A DNA stretch of 7,143 nt from DATESZ01 sp035283845 (GTDB taxonomy: Bacteria; Desulfobacterota; Syntrophia; Syntrophales; JACQWR01), in assembly GCA_035283845.1 (NCBI GenBank), contig DATESZ010000224.1, forward strand, positions 1-7,143, written 5' to 3'. Shown here piece by piece: positions 1 to 6,049 of this stretch (positions are counted from its first letter, which is position 1; every line of letters begins with the position of its first letter). A program made the translations under genes and the position numbers. The notes beneath the pieces are model-generated. The model searched no databases and was not told the DNA's origin. It worked only from the letters and a program-made list of their open reading frames with translations.

Positions 1-59
1 CTTCCCCCTCCCTCAAGGGGAGGGGGTGAGGGGGAGGGTGAAAGGTATTTTCAGGTGAA
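1..59. repeat. C/G-rich hairpin repeat, copy 1 (cut by window start)
   Basis: A pyrimidine-rich arm (1-13) is followed by a short TCAA turn and a purine-rich arm (17-38), then the tail TGAAAGGTATTTTC. The segment matches 301-359 at all but two positions, exactly 300 bp away, and nearly matches 5878-5936. The purine arm has four G-runs (17-20, 22-26, 30-34, 36-38) with 1-3 nt loops, so it fits the G-quadruplex pattern. The left arm is incomplete because the window begins inside it. Confidence 0.85.
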
Positions 60-289
60 ACCCTCATGACGGCACGCCGTCACAAAGAAGGATGAAAATG
101 GCTCCACAAGTGAACATAATATATTCAATTAGTTAGATGCGTATTTTCGAGTGAAACCCCCATGACGGTGTCCGTCACAAAGGAAAATGAAAATGGCCAC
201 CCAGGTGAATATAATTAAATAGAATACTTAGATGCGCATTTTCGAGTGAAACCCTCATGACGGTACCCGTCACAAAAGATAATGAAAAT
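47..289. repeat. Three tandem ~95-bp palindromic units
   Basis: Three units lie at 47-99, 143-194 and 238-289. Each runs from ATTTTC to GAAAAT. Each has a central hairpin, TGACGG paired with CCGTCA, around a 3-4 nt loop. The CATGACGG core recurs at 65, 161 and 256, giving a period of 95-96 bp. The stretches between units (100-142 and 195-237) also resemble each other, with a shared TTAGATGCG just before ATTTTC. This makes it a tandem duplication of a REP- or MITE-like palindrome. No protein is encoded. Confidence 0.8.
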
Positions 290-360
290 TACCCCTCCCC
301 CTTCCCCCTCCCTCAAGGGGAGGGGGTGAGGGGGAGGGTGAAAGGTATTTTCGAGTGAAA
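284..360. repeat. C/G-rich hairpin repeat, copy 2, overlapping the kinase 3' end
   Basis: The element is bounded by GAAAAT (284-289) and ATTTTC (348-353). It contains a C-rich arm (292-313), a TCAA turn and a G-rich arm (317-338) that can fold into a long hairpin with a few mismatches. It overlaps the last codons of the minus-strand histidine kinase, whose TGA stop (complement of 313-315) sits in the turn. On the minus strand the hairpin is followed by a moderately T-rich stretch, so it may also end kinase transcription. That role is inferred. Confidence 0.8.
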
Positions 361-1305
361 GGGAAGGATGAGGGTAAAAACAGCCCCTCTTTTATCCTGC
401 CGGCTTCCGGCGATCACCTTTCCTTTGTGCATCCTGGCCACATTCCGGACCAGGTACAGGCCCAGTCCACTGCCCTTGGTAGTCAGATTTTCCGTCTGGC
501 CGGCCCGGTAAAATTTACGGAAAATTTTCCCCCTTTCGGCCTTTTCTATGCCGATACCATTGTCCTCAAAACGAATGTGCAGCTTTTTTTTCTGCGGCAA
601 GAAAAAAATATCCATGCTTGGTTTTTCACTGTCGTTATATTTGATGGCGTTATTCAGGATGTTCATCAACAGCATTTCAAAGAGGGGCTGATTTATAGGG
701 TAAAGGAAGGGCTGCCCGGAGGGGTTGTGGACCCGGATGTCGCAATCTCTGAAGAGCCGGCGATTGTCCTGATGGAACTGCTGCACCGTTTGCACTAAGT
801 CGGACATTACAAAGTCCCCGCGATACGTCTTCGTTTCTATCCTCGCCAAATCCAGGATACGGCTGATGTTTTCCGCAAGACGCTCTATGTCCTGAATCAT
901 GTAGCCGATATATTTGATCTGTTCTTCCCGGGACAGGTTATGTTTCAAAAATGTCTCCAGATAGAGCTTCAGGGAGGTGACAGGGGTTTTTAATTCATGA
1001 GTGAAGTTGTTTATGAATTCGTGTTGCAGCCAGTTGAGGCGCGCCATTTTCTGGCTGTACGCAAAGATGGTGATGCTGCCGGCCAGGATGATCGCAACGA
1101 GGATTGAAAGGACGAGAATGACCACCCAGGTCTTGGCTTCCAAAAACTGGCTGTAGTCGAGATTGTAATGGCGCACTAAGGCATTAAGACCCGAACTGAC
1201 CCCGATGTACCAGTAAATATAGAGAAACAGAGAAGAAGCCAGCGCCAGGACGGAAAAGCTGAACACGAAAATGGGGTGGAAAAACCACCTGAATTTATTG
1301 ACCAT
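313..1305 (-). CDS. Membrane sensor histidine kinase (HisKA/HATPase_c)
   Basis: This is a two-component sensor kinase of 330 residues that would autophosphorylate and pass phosphate to a response regulator. Two hydrophobic segments (about residues 8-34 and 59-82) flank a short, roughly 24-residue extracytoplasmic loop, and no HAMP domain is visible. The dimerisation and phosphoacceptor motif FTHELKTP places the active histidine at H103. The ATPase domain shows an N box (N216, N219, N220), a G1 box DNGIGI (248-253), an F box IFRKFYR (261-267) and a G2 box GSGLGL (278-283), so the enzyme looks intact. The ATG is forced because an in-frame TAG lies two codons upstream, yet no Shine-Dalgarno sequence precedes it. 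The last ~13 residues are encoded by a C/G-rich repeat and look acquired. No response regulator is visible, though one could lie before position 1. The signal is unknown. Confidence 0.93.
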   Translation of the reverse strand: MVNKFRWFFHPIFVFSFSVLALASSLFLYIYWYIGVSSGLNALVRHYNLDYSQFLEAKTWVVILVLSILVAIILAGSITIFAYSQKMARLNWLQHEFINNFTHELKTPVTSLKLYLETFLKHNLSREEQIKYIGYMIQDIERLAENISRILDLARIETKTYRGDFVMSDLVQTVQQFHQDNRRLFRDCDIRVHNPSGQPFLYPINQPLFEMLLMNILNNAIKYNDSEKPSMDIFFLPQKKKLHIRFEDNGIGIEKAERGKIFRKFYRAGQTENLTTKGSGLGLYLVRNVARMHKGKVIAGSRQDKRGAVFTLILPFHSKIPFTLPLTPSP

Positions 1306-1310
1306 GAACT

Positions 1311-1339
1311 ATTCTTGCACAGGCGCAAACAAGAGTCAA
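1311..1339 (-). promoter_or_regulatory. Candidate sigma-70 promoter giving a near-leaderless kinase mRNA
   Basis: Read on the minus strand, TTGACT (1339-1334) is separated by 17 nt from AAGAAT (1316-1311). The -10 ends 5 nt before the kinase ATG, so transcription would begin at or within a base or two of the start codon. This agrees with the absence of a Shine-Dalgarno sequence. A weaker alternative, TTGAAA with 17 nt to TTTATC, lies further upstream. Sequence match only. Confidence 0.4.
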
Positions 1340-1442
1340 TCCGATAAAGTTTCCTGATATCTATCTTTCAAGATTCTATTTGTAAAACTTTTGTAAAACG
1401 TAATTTACCGCTTTCATTAGATAATTATCATTATTATAATAA

Positions 1443-1618
1443 CCCCCATGCCCGGGTCGGTCACAACGAAGGATGAAAATCACCCCCACCCCTCCCTCCC
1501 CCGTCGAGGGGGAGGGATACAGGGAGGGGGGTATTTTCATATAAACCCCCATGCCCGTGATTTCGGGCACAACGAAGCATGAAAATTATCAAGTAGTTGG
1601 ATCTATTTTCATATAAAC
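1443..1618. repeat. Divergent palindromic repeat cluster
   Basis: This is a second cluster of the same repeat architecture. It has a partial unit ending in GAAAAT (1475-1480), a C/G hairpin with CCCTCCCCC (1494-1502) and GGGGGAGGG (1508-1516) around GTCGA, then a full unit from 1533 to 1586. That unit has perfect 8-bp ends, ATTTTCAT (1533-1540) and ATGAAAAT (1579-1586), and an inner stem TGCCCG/CGGGCA. A solitary left end (1603-1618) follows. The inner stem differs from the TGACGG/CCGTCA stem of the first cluster, but pairing is kept. The only open frame here (1376-1570, minus) is a translation of the repeat and is not called as a gene. Confidence 0.75.
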
Positions 1619-1674
1619 TGTAAATCGTAAAGGACGTTTAAATTATGTGGTCATCATAAAGGAGGATCAAAAAG

Positions 1675-3444
1675 ATGAACCGGATAGATCAGGCAAGCAT
1701 GGAGCAAATGGGAATCTGTTCCCCAAAGGGGAGCCAAACGAAAATATTGTTATCCAGCGTATTCGGGCCGTACGCCCGGGATGATGAATACGGAAGCAGG
1801 AGTATCAATCCCATGGAGCTGTATCACAATCAGGTTACAAGGATTCAGGGCGGCTTTTCGCTGCGGATGTTTCATCGAACCTTCGGACTGATGATGATTC
1901 AGGCCAACATCAAAGCGCCCTGTACACTGCTGGATTTTCCCACCGAGGAGCGTTTTGTCGCCGAGATTCGGGAAAATGACTATGACGTGATCGGCATTGG
2001 CGCGATTGTTCCCAACGTGGGGAAGGTGAAAAAAATGTGCGAGCTCATCCGGCAGTACCGTCCGCACGCGCTGATTGTTATTGGAGGGCATATCGCCGGC
2101 AAGGATGATATCTCACAGATCATCGATGCGGATGTCATTGTCCGGGGCGACGGCATCCGATGGTTTCGCCGGTTTCTCGGGGAAGCGGAAGACGCCGCGA
2201 TAGAGCATCCGTCAGTTCTTTCCTGTTTCGGCGGCCGGATTATGGGCATCAATATCGGGGATCGGCCGCGCGGGACGGCGGCCATCCTCATCCCCTCAGT
2301 CGGTTGTCCGGTAGGCTGTAATTTCTGCTCCACATCGGCCCTGTTCGGCGGGAAAGGAAATTTCATAAACTTTTATGAAACGGGTGACGAGCTGTTTGCC
2401 GTCATGTCCCGCATCGCGTTAAAACTCAAAACGCGGTCCTTTTTTGTCCTGGACGAAAATTTCCTCCTCCACCGGAAAAGGGCGCTCCGTCTGCTGGAAC
2501 TGATGGAAACCCATCAAAAAAGCTGGTCTCTATACGTTTTCAGTTCCGCCCGCGTCTTGGAATCTTATACCATTGAGCAGTTGAGCGGATTGGGAGTAAG
2601 CTGGGTTTGGATGGGACTGGAGGGTGAGAACAGCGCTTACCAGAAGCTCCGCGGGGTAGACACGCACCGGCTCGTGCAGCGTCTTCAGGCGCACGGCATC
2701 AGGATACTCGGCTCTTCAATTATCGGCCTGGAAGACCACAACCCCGAAAACATCGGCGCCGCTATCGATCATGCGGTAAGTCACAACACGGTCTTCCACC
2801 AGTTCATGCTCTATACGGCCAACCCGGGGACCCCCCTGTACGAAGCGCACCGTCGTGCGGGAACGATATTCCCCGAAACGGAATTTCCTGTGGCGGACGC
2901 CCACGGTCAATACCGTTTCAATTACCGGCACAAAAATATCCAAAATGGCGATGAGGAACGTTTCCTCCTCGAGGCGTTCCGGCGGGATTTTGAAATAAAC
3001 GGCCCCAGCCTGGCACGTCTGATCGAAGTATTGTTGAAGGGCTGGCTGCGGTATAAGAAGCACCCGGATAAGCGAATCCGGAATCGGTTTGCCTGGGAGG
3101 TATTTCCTCTGCGCTCAACCTATGCCGCCGCCGTCTGGGCCATGAAAAAATGGTACCGGAACAATGAGCGGCTCGCCGGGGAGTTGGCGGTGCTCCTGAA
3201 GGATATTTATGCCGCCTTCGGATGGGTAACAAGAATAGCCGCGCCCCTGATTGGAAGATTTGCCTACCGTTATCTGCAAAAAGAGGAGGCGCGTCTCGCT
3301 GAAGGCCGGACCTACGAGCCCGTTTCCATCTGTGAAAAGAATGCCGCTGCTCTGGCATTGGAAAGCGTAGCCCTTGCGCGTGCAAAAGTTCCGATACAGG
3401 AAGTGACACGGATATCGGGCAGCCCGGCGTCCGTGGCGAACTAA
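1675..3444 (+). CDS. B12-binding-domain radical SAM protein
   Basis: A 589-residue radical SAM enzyme of the cobalamin-binding architecture. A Rossmann-like N-terminal region (about 25-175) carries the family signatures VIGGH (135-139) and VRGDG (156-160). The radical SAM core (about 203-400) has the 4Fe-4S motif C211-x3-C215-x2-C218, a glycine-rich MGLEGE segment (313-318) and SSIIGLED (347-354). The remaining ~190 residues are basic and probably helical, with no recognised motif. No DxHxxG cobalamin-ligand motif is visible, so cobalamin, if used, would bind base-off without the usual histidine. The ATG follows an AAAGGAGG ribosome-binding site at 1658-1665. The gene is monocistronic and converges on the DUF2284 gene. 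Relatives in this class perform methylations, ring formations or other radical chemistry on lipids, tetrapyrroles and natural products. The substrate cannot be told from sequence. Confidence 0.88.
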   Translation: MNRIDQASMEQMGICSPKGSQTKILLSSVFGPYARDDEYGSRSINPMELYHNQVTRIQGGFSLRMFHRTFGLMMIQANIKAPCTLLDFPTEERFVAEIRENDYDVIGIGAIVPNVGKVKKMCELIRQYRPHALIVIGGHIAGKDDISQIIDADVIVRGDGIRWFRRFLGEAEDAAIEHPSVLSCFGGRIMGINIGDRPRGTAAILIPSVGCPVGCNFCSTSALFGGKGNFINFYETGDELFAVMSRIALKLKTRSFFVLDENFLLHRKRALRLLELMETHQKSWSLYVFSSARVLESYTIEQLSGLGVSWVWMGLEGENSAYQKLRGVDTHRLVQRLQAHGIRILGSSIIGLEDHNPENIGAAIDHAVSHNTVFHQFMLYTANPGTPLYEAHRRAGTIFPETEFPVADAHGQYRFNYRHKNIQNGDEERFLLEAFRRDFEINGPSLARLIEVLLKGWLRYKKHPDKRIRNRFAWEVFPLRSTYAAAVWAMKKWYRNNERLAGELAVLLKDIYAAFGWVTRIAAPLIGRFAYRYLQKEEARLAEGRTYEPVSICEKNAAALALESVALARAKVPIQEVTRISGSPASVAN

Positions 3445-3458
3445 TCTCTGTGATTTGG

Positions 3459-3980
3459 TCATTCCACCAATATCAGTCCGTACGTGTCTATCTCCTCCGA
3501 GCGGTTTTTTAACGTTTTAATGGGCAGCCCATACCCCCTTGCCGTTCTGAATACATCGATTCCGCATGCTTCCATTGATGGCCTTGCCTGGTTGGCATGG
3601 AGGCATGTGGCGGTAATATTGCATTCTTTGCATTTCTTGCAGGGGCCGCAGCCGACAGACCATGCCTCATAATAGCCGTCGAGAAAAATTGCATGCTCTA
3701 AATTTAGCAATACGTCATTGAAGTCATTTTCGGGTGTGAAGTCATTGGTAAAATGGCGGTGCAAAAGGATGCCGTATGTGTAAGAATCGAGTACCTTCCG
3801 CATCTCTTCAGGCGCGGGCGTATGGGGCGGGCAGCAGAGGCTTTTACCATACATGCGACAGCCGAACTGGCACCGCATCTTCACCCACGCACCGGTGAAG
3901 ACCTTTGATGTTTCTATGACAACGGCATCGGTCATTCCTCGTTTCAGAGCTATTTCAAGATAAGGTTTTAACTGTTCCAT
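3459..3980 (-). CDS. DUF2284 cysteine-rich metal-binding protein
   Basis: A 173-residue soluble protein matching the DUF2284 pattern, a predicted metal-binding family of unknown function. It has ten cysteines in two groups. The N-terminal group is C37-x3-C41 followed by the C49-C50-P-P signature. The C-terminal group is C111-x2-C114-x2-C117-x2-C120 plus C126, a ferredoxin-like spacing that could hold an iron-sulfur cluster. C139 follows. No signal peptide or membrane segment is seen. The ATG is supported by TAAGGAG (complement of 3988-3994) seven bases upstream. The stop is 14 bp from the stop of the convergent radical SAM gene with no terminator between them, so the two transcripts probably overlap. 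Family assignment is from motif recognition; a redox or metal-handling role is inferred. Confidence 0.85.
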   Translation of the reverse strand: MEQLKPYLEIALKRGMTDAVVIETSKVFTGAWVKMRCQFGCRMYGKSLCCPPHTPAPEEMRKVLDSYTYGILLHRHFTNDFTPENDFNDVLLNLEHAIFLDGYYEAWSVGCGPCKKCKECNITATCLHANQARPSMEACGIDVFRTARGYGLPIKTLKNRSEEIDTYGLILVE

Positions 3981-4003
3981 AGGATAACTCCTTATTTTTA
4001 TAG

Positions 4004-4031
4004 GGCCTTACTCAAGTACGGCTTGAGGGCC
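4004..4031 (-). promoter_or_regulatory. Inverted repeat upstream of the DUF2284 gene
   Basis: CTCAAG (4011-4016) and CTTGAG (4022-4027) form a perfect 6-bp inverted repeat around TACGG. It is framed by GGCC on both sides (4004-4007 and 4028-4031), which extends the pairing with a 3-nt bulge. It lies 24 bp upstream of the DUF2284 start and next to an AT-rich TATAAA (complement of 3996-4001). It could be an operator or a 5'-leader hairpin. No regulator is identified. The rest of the divergent gap up to 4265 is AT-rich with no convincing promoter. Confidence 0.3.
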
Positions 4032-4265
4032 AATATAGGGATTTCCGTCCGCCTAGGGAAAGTGGTCGGCTTCCCGCAAAAAATATACGAAAAGTTCCAG
4101 GAAGGGAAGCAATTTTTTACAAATGTATGAAAAAAGGTGAATCTCTAACTTGAATTGTGATAAAAAGGCAGGAAGCGATCATTAACCCAGTCGTACTTAT
4201 TTCTGGATGTTGGCGATCTAAGTTTTTTTGTGACCTTTATAGACGAACAAAGGAAGAGAGGAATA

Positions 4266-5597
4266 ATGGAAAAGATCATCGACATCCATCTCCATGTCGG
4301 CCATAGGTTAGAATGGACAGATAGGGCAAAGGCACTCTGGATGGACACGGGACCTTACGCGCCGCGTCTCTTTGACGAGGATGGTTTCCAGTTGCCTGAG
4401 CCTTATGGCGACATTATAAAAGACGAGGGCGTTATGGGCGGCATTCTCCTCCCCGAATACTCACCCGAAACGGCGGGCGTCTTGCCCTTCGAACGGGCGG
4501 ACGAAATTAACGCTGTTCACCCTGAGCTTGTGCCCTTCGCCAATCTTAATCCCCATTACCACAAGGATCTGCCTGTCGCCTTCGAAGAACAGCTTGCCAG
4601 AGGGGCGCGCGGACTCAAGATACATTCGGTCCACGGGATGTTTTTCGCAAATGATCGCTGCCTCTACCCCATCTATGAGCGTTGCGAAGGGGCGGGGCTT
4701 CCTGTTCTATTTCATGCAGGGACAAGCTTATTCAAGGGCGCCAAGATGAGGTATGCCGATCCCTACACTTTCGACGACATCATCAACGATTTTCCCGACC
4801 TCAAAGTCGTGCTTTGCCACGGCGGCCGCGGATTTTGGTACGCGATTGCGGAATACCTGGCAAGGACGTTCAAGAACGTCTACATCGACCTCTCAGGACT
4901 TCCTCCGAAGAATCTCCTGCAATATTTTCCGAATCTTCCCCGGTTTCCCCAAAAATTCCTTTTCGGATCCGATTTCCCGGGGGTTCCGGGGATAGGCCGG
5001 AATTTCGAAGCAATGAGCGAGCTCATCAATGACATGGACATCATGCAACTCATTGGTTTCAGGAACGCCTATGATCTCTTCTGTTTCTGGAAAGAAGGGA
5101 TTTTCGAAATTCGGGATGAAGAGGACATATTTGAGGTCGTGAATGACGGAGCGCGGCGGTACAAAGGTATCATTCCCCAGGACAGATACCATGAACCATA
5201 TATGTCCAGAGAGGAGCTTCGCAGGGAGATGAAGCGGATGCGCTTCTATGGCTATAAGAGAGATAAAGAGCTTCTCGGAGTTATCGGAAAGGAAACAAGC
5301 AAAGACGCTACACTTATCCGGCACCTGTATGTAAAAAATAACAATCAAAGGCAGGGTGTGGGGTCAATGCTCCTCCGGTTCATCGAAAGAAGCGTCAATA
5401 CGGTCTATCTCCTCATCGGCACATGGCAGGCAGCGACCTGGGCGATAACGTTCTATAAGAAACAGGGCTATCAGCTCATGGAGAACAAAGACGATCTCCT
5501 GAGGAAGTACTGGGACGTTCCTGACCGGCAGATCGAGACATCCTGCGTTATCGGTAAGAGGATGGGCAGATCGAGAAATAAAAACATCGAGAAATAA
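4266..5597 (+). CDS. Amidohydrolase-GNAT acetyltransferase fusion protein
   Basis: A 443-residue two-domain protein. Residues 1 to about 275 are an amidohydrolase-2-type TIM-barrel hydrolase. It has the N-terminal metal motif HLH (H8, H10), K118-I-H120, H150 (LFHAG), H185 (LCHGG) and the conserved aspartate D236 in FGSDFPG, so its metal site looks complete. Residues from about 280 to the end are a GNAT-type N-acetyltransferase. It has the acetyl-CoA motif Q361-R-Q-G364-V-G366 and the FYKKQGY segment (396-402), with a conserved RYWxxPxRQxExS-like end. ATG 4266 is chosen over the in-frame GTG at 4230 because AGGAAGAGAGGA lies just before it and the HxH motif then falls at residue 8, as is usual. 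Substrates are unknown. A hydrolase releasing an amine that the second domain acetylates is possible but inferred. The gene stands alone. Confidence 0.88.
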   Translation: MEKIIDIHLHVGHRLEWTDRAKALWMDTGPYAPRLFDEDGFQLPEPYGDIIKDEGVMGGILLPEYSPETAGVLPFERADEINAVHPELVPFANLNPHYHKDLPVAFEEQLARGARGLKIHSVHGMFFANDRCLYPIYERCEGAGLPVLFHAGTSLFKGAKMRYADPYTFDDIINDFPDLKVVLCHGGRGFWYAIAEYLARTFKNVYIDLSGLPPKNLLQYFPNLPRFPQKFLFGSDFPGVPGIGRNFEAMSELINDMDIMQLIGFRNAYDLFCFWKEGIFEIRDEEDIFEVVNDGARRYKGIIPQDRYHEPYMSREELRREMKRMRFYGYKRDKELLGVIGKETSKDATLIRHLYVKNNNQRQGVGSMLLRFIERSVNTVYLLIGTWQAATWAITFYKKQGYQLMENKDDLLRKYWDVPDRQIETSCVIGKRMGRSRNKNIEK

Positions 5598-5601
5598 AAA
5601 T
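5570..5601. repeat. 16-bp tandem duplication over the fusion-gene stop
   Basis: ATCGAGAAATAAAAA followed by C or T occurs twice in a row (5570-5585 and 5586-5601). Only the second copy places TAA in frame, so the duplication adds the last few residues of the fusion protein. It looks like a replication-slippage product. Confidence 0.7.
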
Positions 5602-5602
5602 A

Positions 5603-5632
5603 TTGACAATGACCCATGAGAATGGATATATA
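5603..5632 (+). promoter_or_regulatory. Consensus-like sigma-70 promoter upstream of the tRNA gene
   Basis: A perfect TTGACA (5603-5608) is followed after 18 nt by TATATA (5627-5632). It starts six bases after the fusion-gene stop and would begin transcription near 5639, about 90 nt before the tRNA. It is the best promoter match in the window and the likely driver of the tRNA. Confidence 0.5.
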
Positions 5633-5708
5633 CGAGCAGAAATACGGAAACTGTTACCATAAAATGCGCAGCGGTTGAAATCTCTCAAATATTCACCGTT
5701 GATAACTT

Positions 5709-5714
5709 TATAAT
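5709..5714 (+). promoter_or_regulatory. Perfect -10 hexamer close to the tRNA
   Basis: TATAAT lies 16 bp before the tRNA and would give a start near 5721, leaving a very short leader. No good -35 lies at the right distance; TTGAAA at 5675-5680 is too far upstream. It may be a second weak promoter or chance in an AT-rich stretch. Confidence 0.3.
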
Positions 5715-5730
5715 AACTATTAGGAGCTGC

Positions 5731-5803
5731 GGGCCCATAGCTCAATTGGAAGAGCCACCGGCTCATAACCGGTAGGTCCCTGGTTCGAACCCAGGTGGGC
5801 CCA
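5731..5803 (+). tRNA. tRNA with anticodon CAT (probably elongator Met)
   Basis: A complete 73-nt cloverleaf can be drawn. The acceptor stem is GGGCCCA/TGGGCCC and the D stem GCTC/GAGC. The anticodon stem ACCGG/CCGGT closes the loop CTCATAA with anticodon CAT. The variable loop is five nt, AGGTC, and the T arm is CCTGG-TTCGAAC-CCAGG. The discriminator is A. The 3' CCA is not encoded, since TTG follows, so it must be added by nucleotidyltransferase. The anticodon stem lacks the three G-C pairs of an initiator, which leaves elongator tRNA-Met or the lysidine-modified tRNA-Ile(CAU). Elongator Met is favoured weakly. Minus-strand open frames across it (5548-5766, 5720-5950) are spurious translations. 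Confidence 0.93.
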
Positions 5804-5818
5804 TTGTAATGCTGATAA

Positions 5819-5940
5819 CGTCATGAAACTCTCATGACGGTGCCCGACACAAAGGAGAATGAAAATTACCCCTCCCCCTTCCCCCTCCCTCAAGGGGAGG
5901 GGGTTAGGGGGAGGGTGAAAGGTATTTTCGGATGAAAAAT
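5819..5940. repeat. Palindromic repeat cluster abutting the tRNA
   Basis: This is the third cluster of the family, beginning 15 bp after the tRNA. It has a perfect inverted repeat CGTCATGA (5819-5826) and TCATGACG (5832-5839), then TGACGG with an imperfect partner, GAAAAT (5861-5866), a C-rich arm (5869-5890), a G-rich arm (5894-5915) and ATTTTC (5924-5929). The last unit is collapsed: the left end ATTTTC is joined almost directly to a right end, ATGAAAAAT. The C/G hairpin differs from the copy at 301-359 at only a few positions. A weak terminator role for the tRNA transcript is possible, but no T-run follows the first hairpin. Confidence 0.8.
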
Positions 5941-6049
5941 CGTAAGGCATGCCTTCTTCATGGAAGAGGGTATTTTAAATTTTGCGCCTGGTGCGGTAAA
6001 ACGCCAGGTTCTCAAGCCGCCTGTGCTTACTTAGCCGGGTCTTCTTATG
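5941..6049 (+). other. Unassigned intergenic stretch with small hairpins
   Basis: It contains a 12-bp perfect palindrome, AAGGCATGCCTT (5944-5955), and a hairpin CCTGG (5987-5991)/CCAGG (6004-6008). It leads directly into the terminator at 6050. It could be the 3' part of a small RNA or a transcribed leader. No known RNA family or riboswitch motif was recognised, and no clear promoter is visible. Confidence 0.3.

Noticed and set aside
47..289. CRISPR-like array of three repeats
   Set aside because: The period is ~95 bp, the repeated part exceeds 50 bp, and the intervening sequences resemble each other. It is a tandem palindrome duplication, not repeats with unique spacers, and no cas genes are present.
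355..798. 147-residue plus-strand open frame opposite the kinase
   Set aside because: It is antisense to a kinase with all motifs intact, has no ribosome-binding site, and starts inside a repeat.
1376..1570. 64-residue minus-strand open frame
   Set aside because: It translates the C/G repeat (PSTGEGG-like peptide), has no ribosome-binding site and no recognisable domain.
4230..4265. Upstream GTG start for the fusion gene
   Set aside because: It has no Shine-Dalgarno sequence and would add 12 residues before the usual N-terminal HxH strand. ATG 4266 has a purine-rich site just before it.
5548..5950. Two minus-strand open frames across the tRNA
   Set aside because: They include the typical antisense translation of a tRNA (a GYEPVALPIELWA-like peptide) and repeat sequence, so they are annotation artefacts.
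5983..6049. Known riboswitch, 6S or SRP RNA in the zinc-ribbon leader
   Set aside because: I compared it by eye with remembered consensus motifs and found no diagnostic core; left as unassigned.
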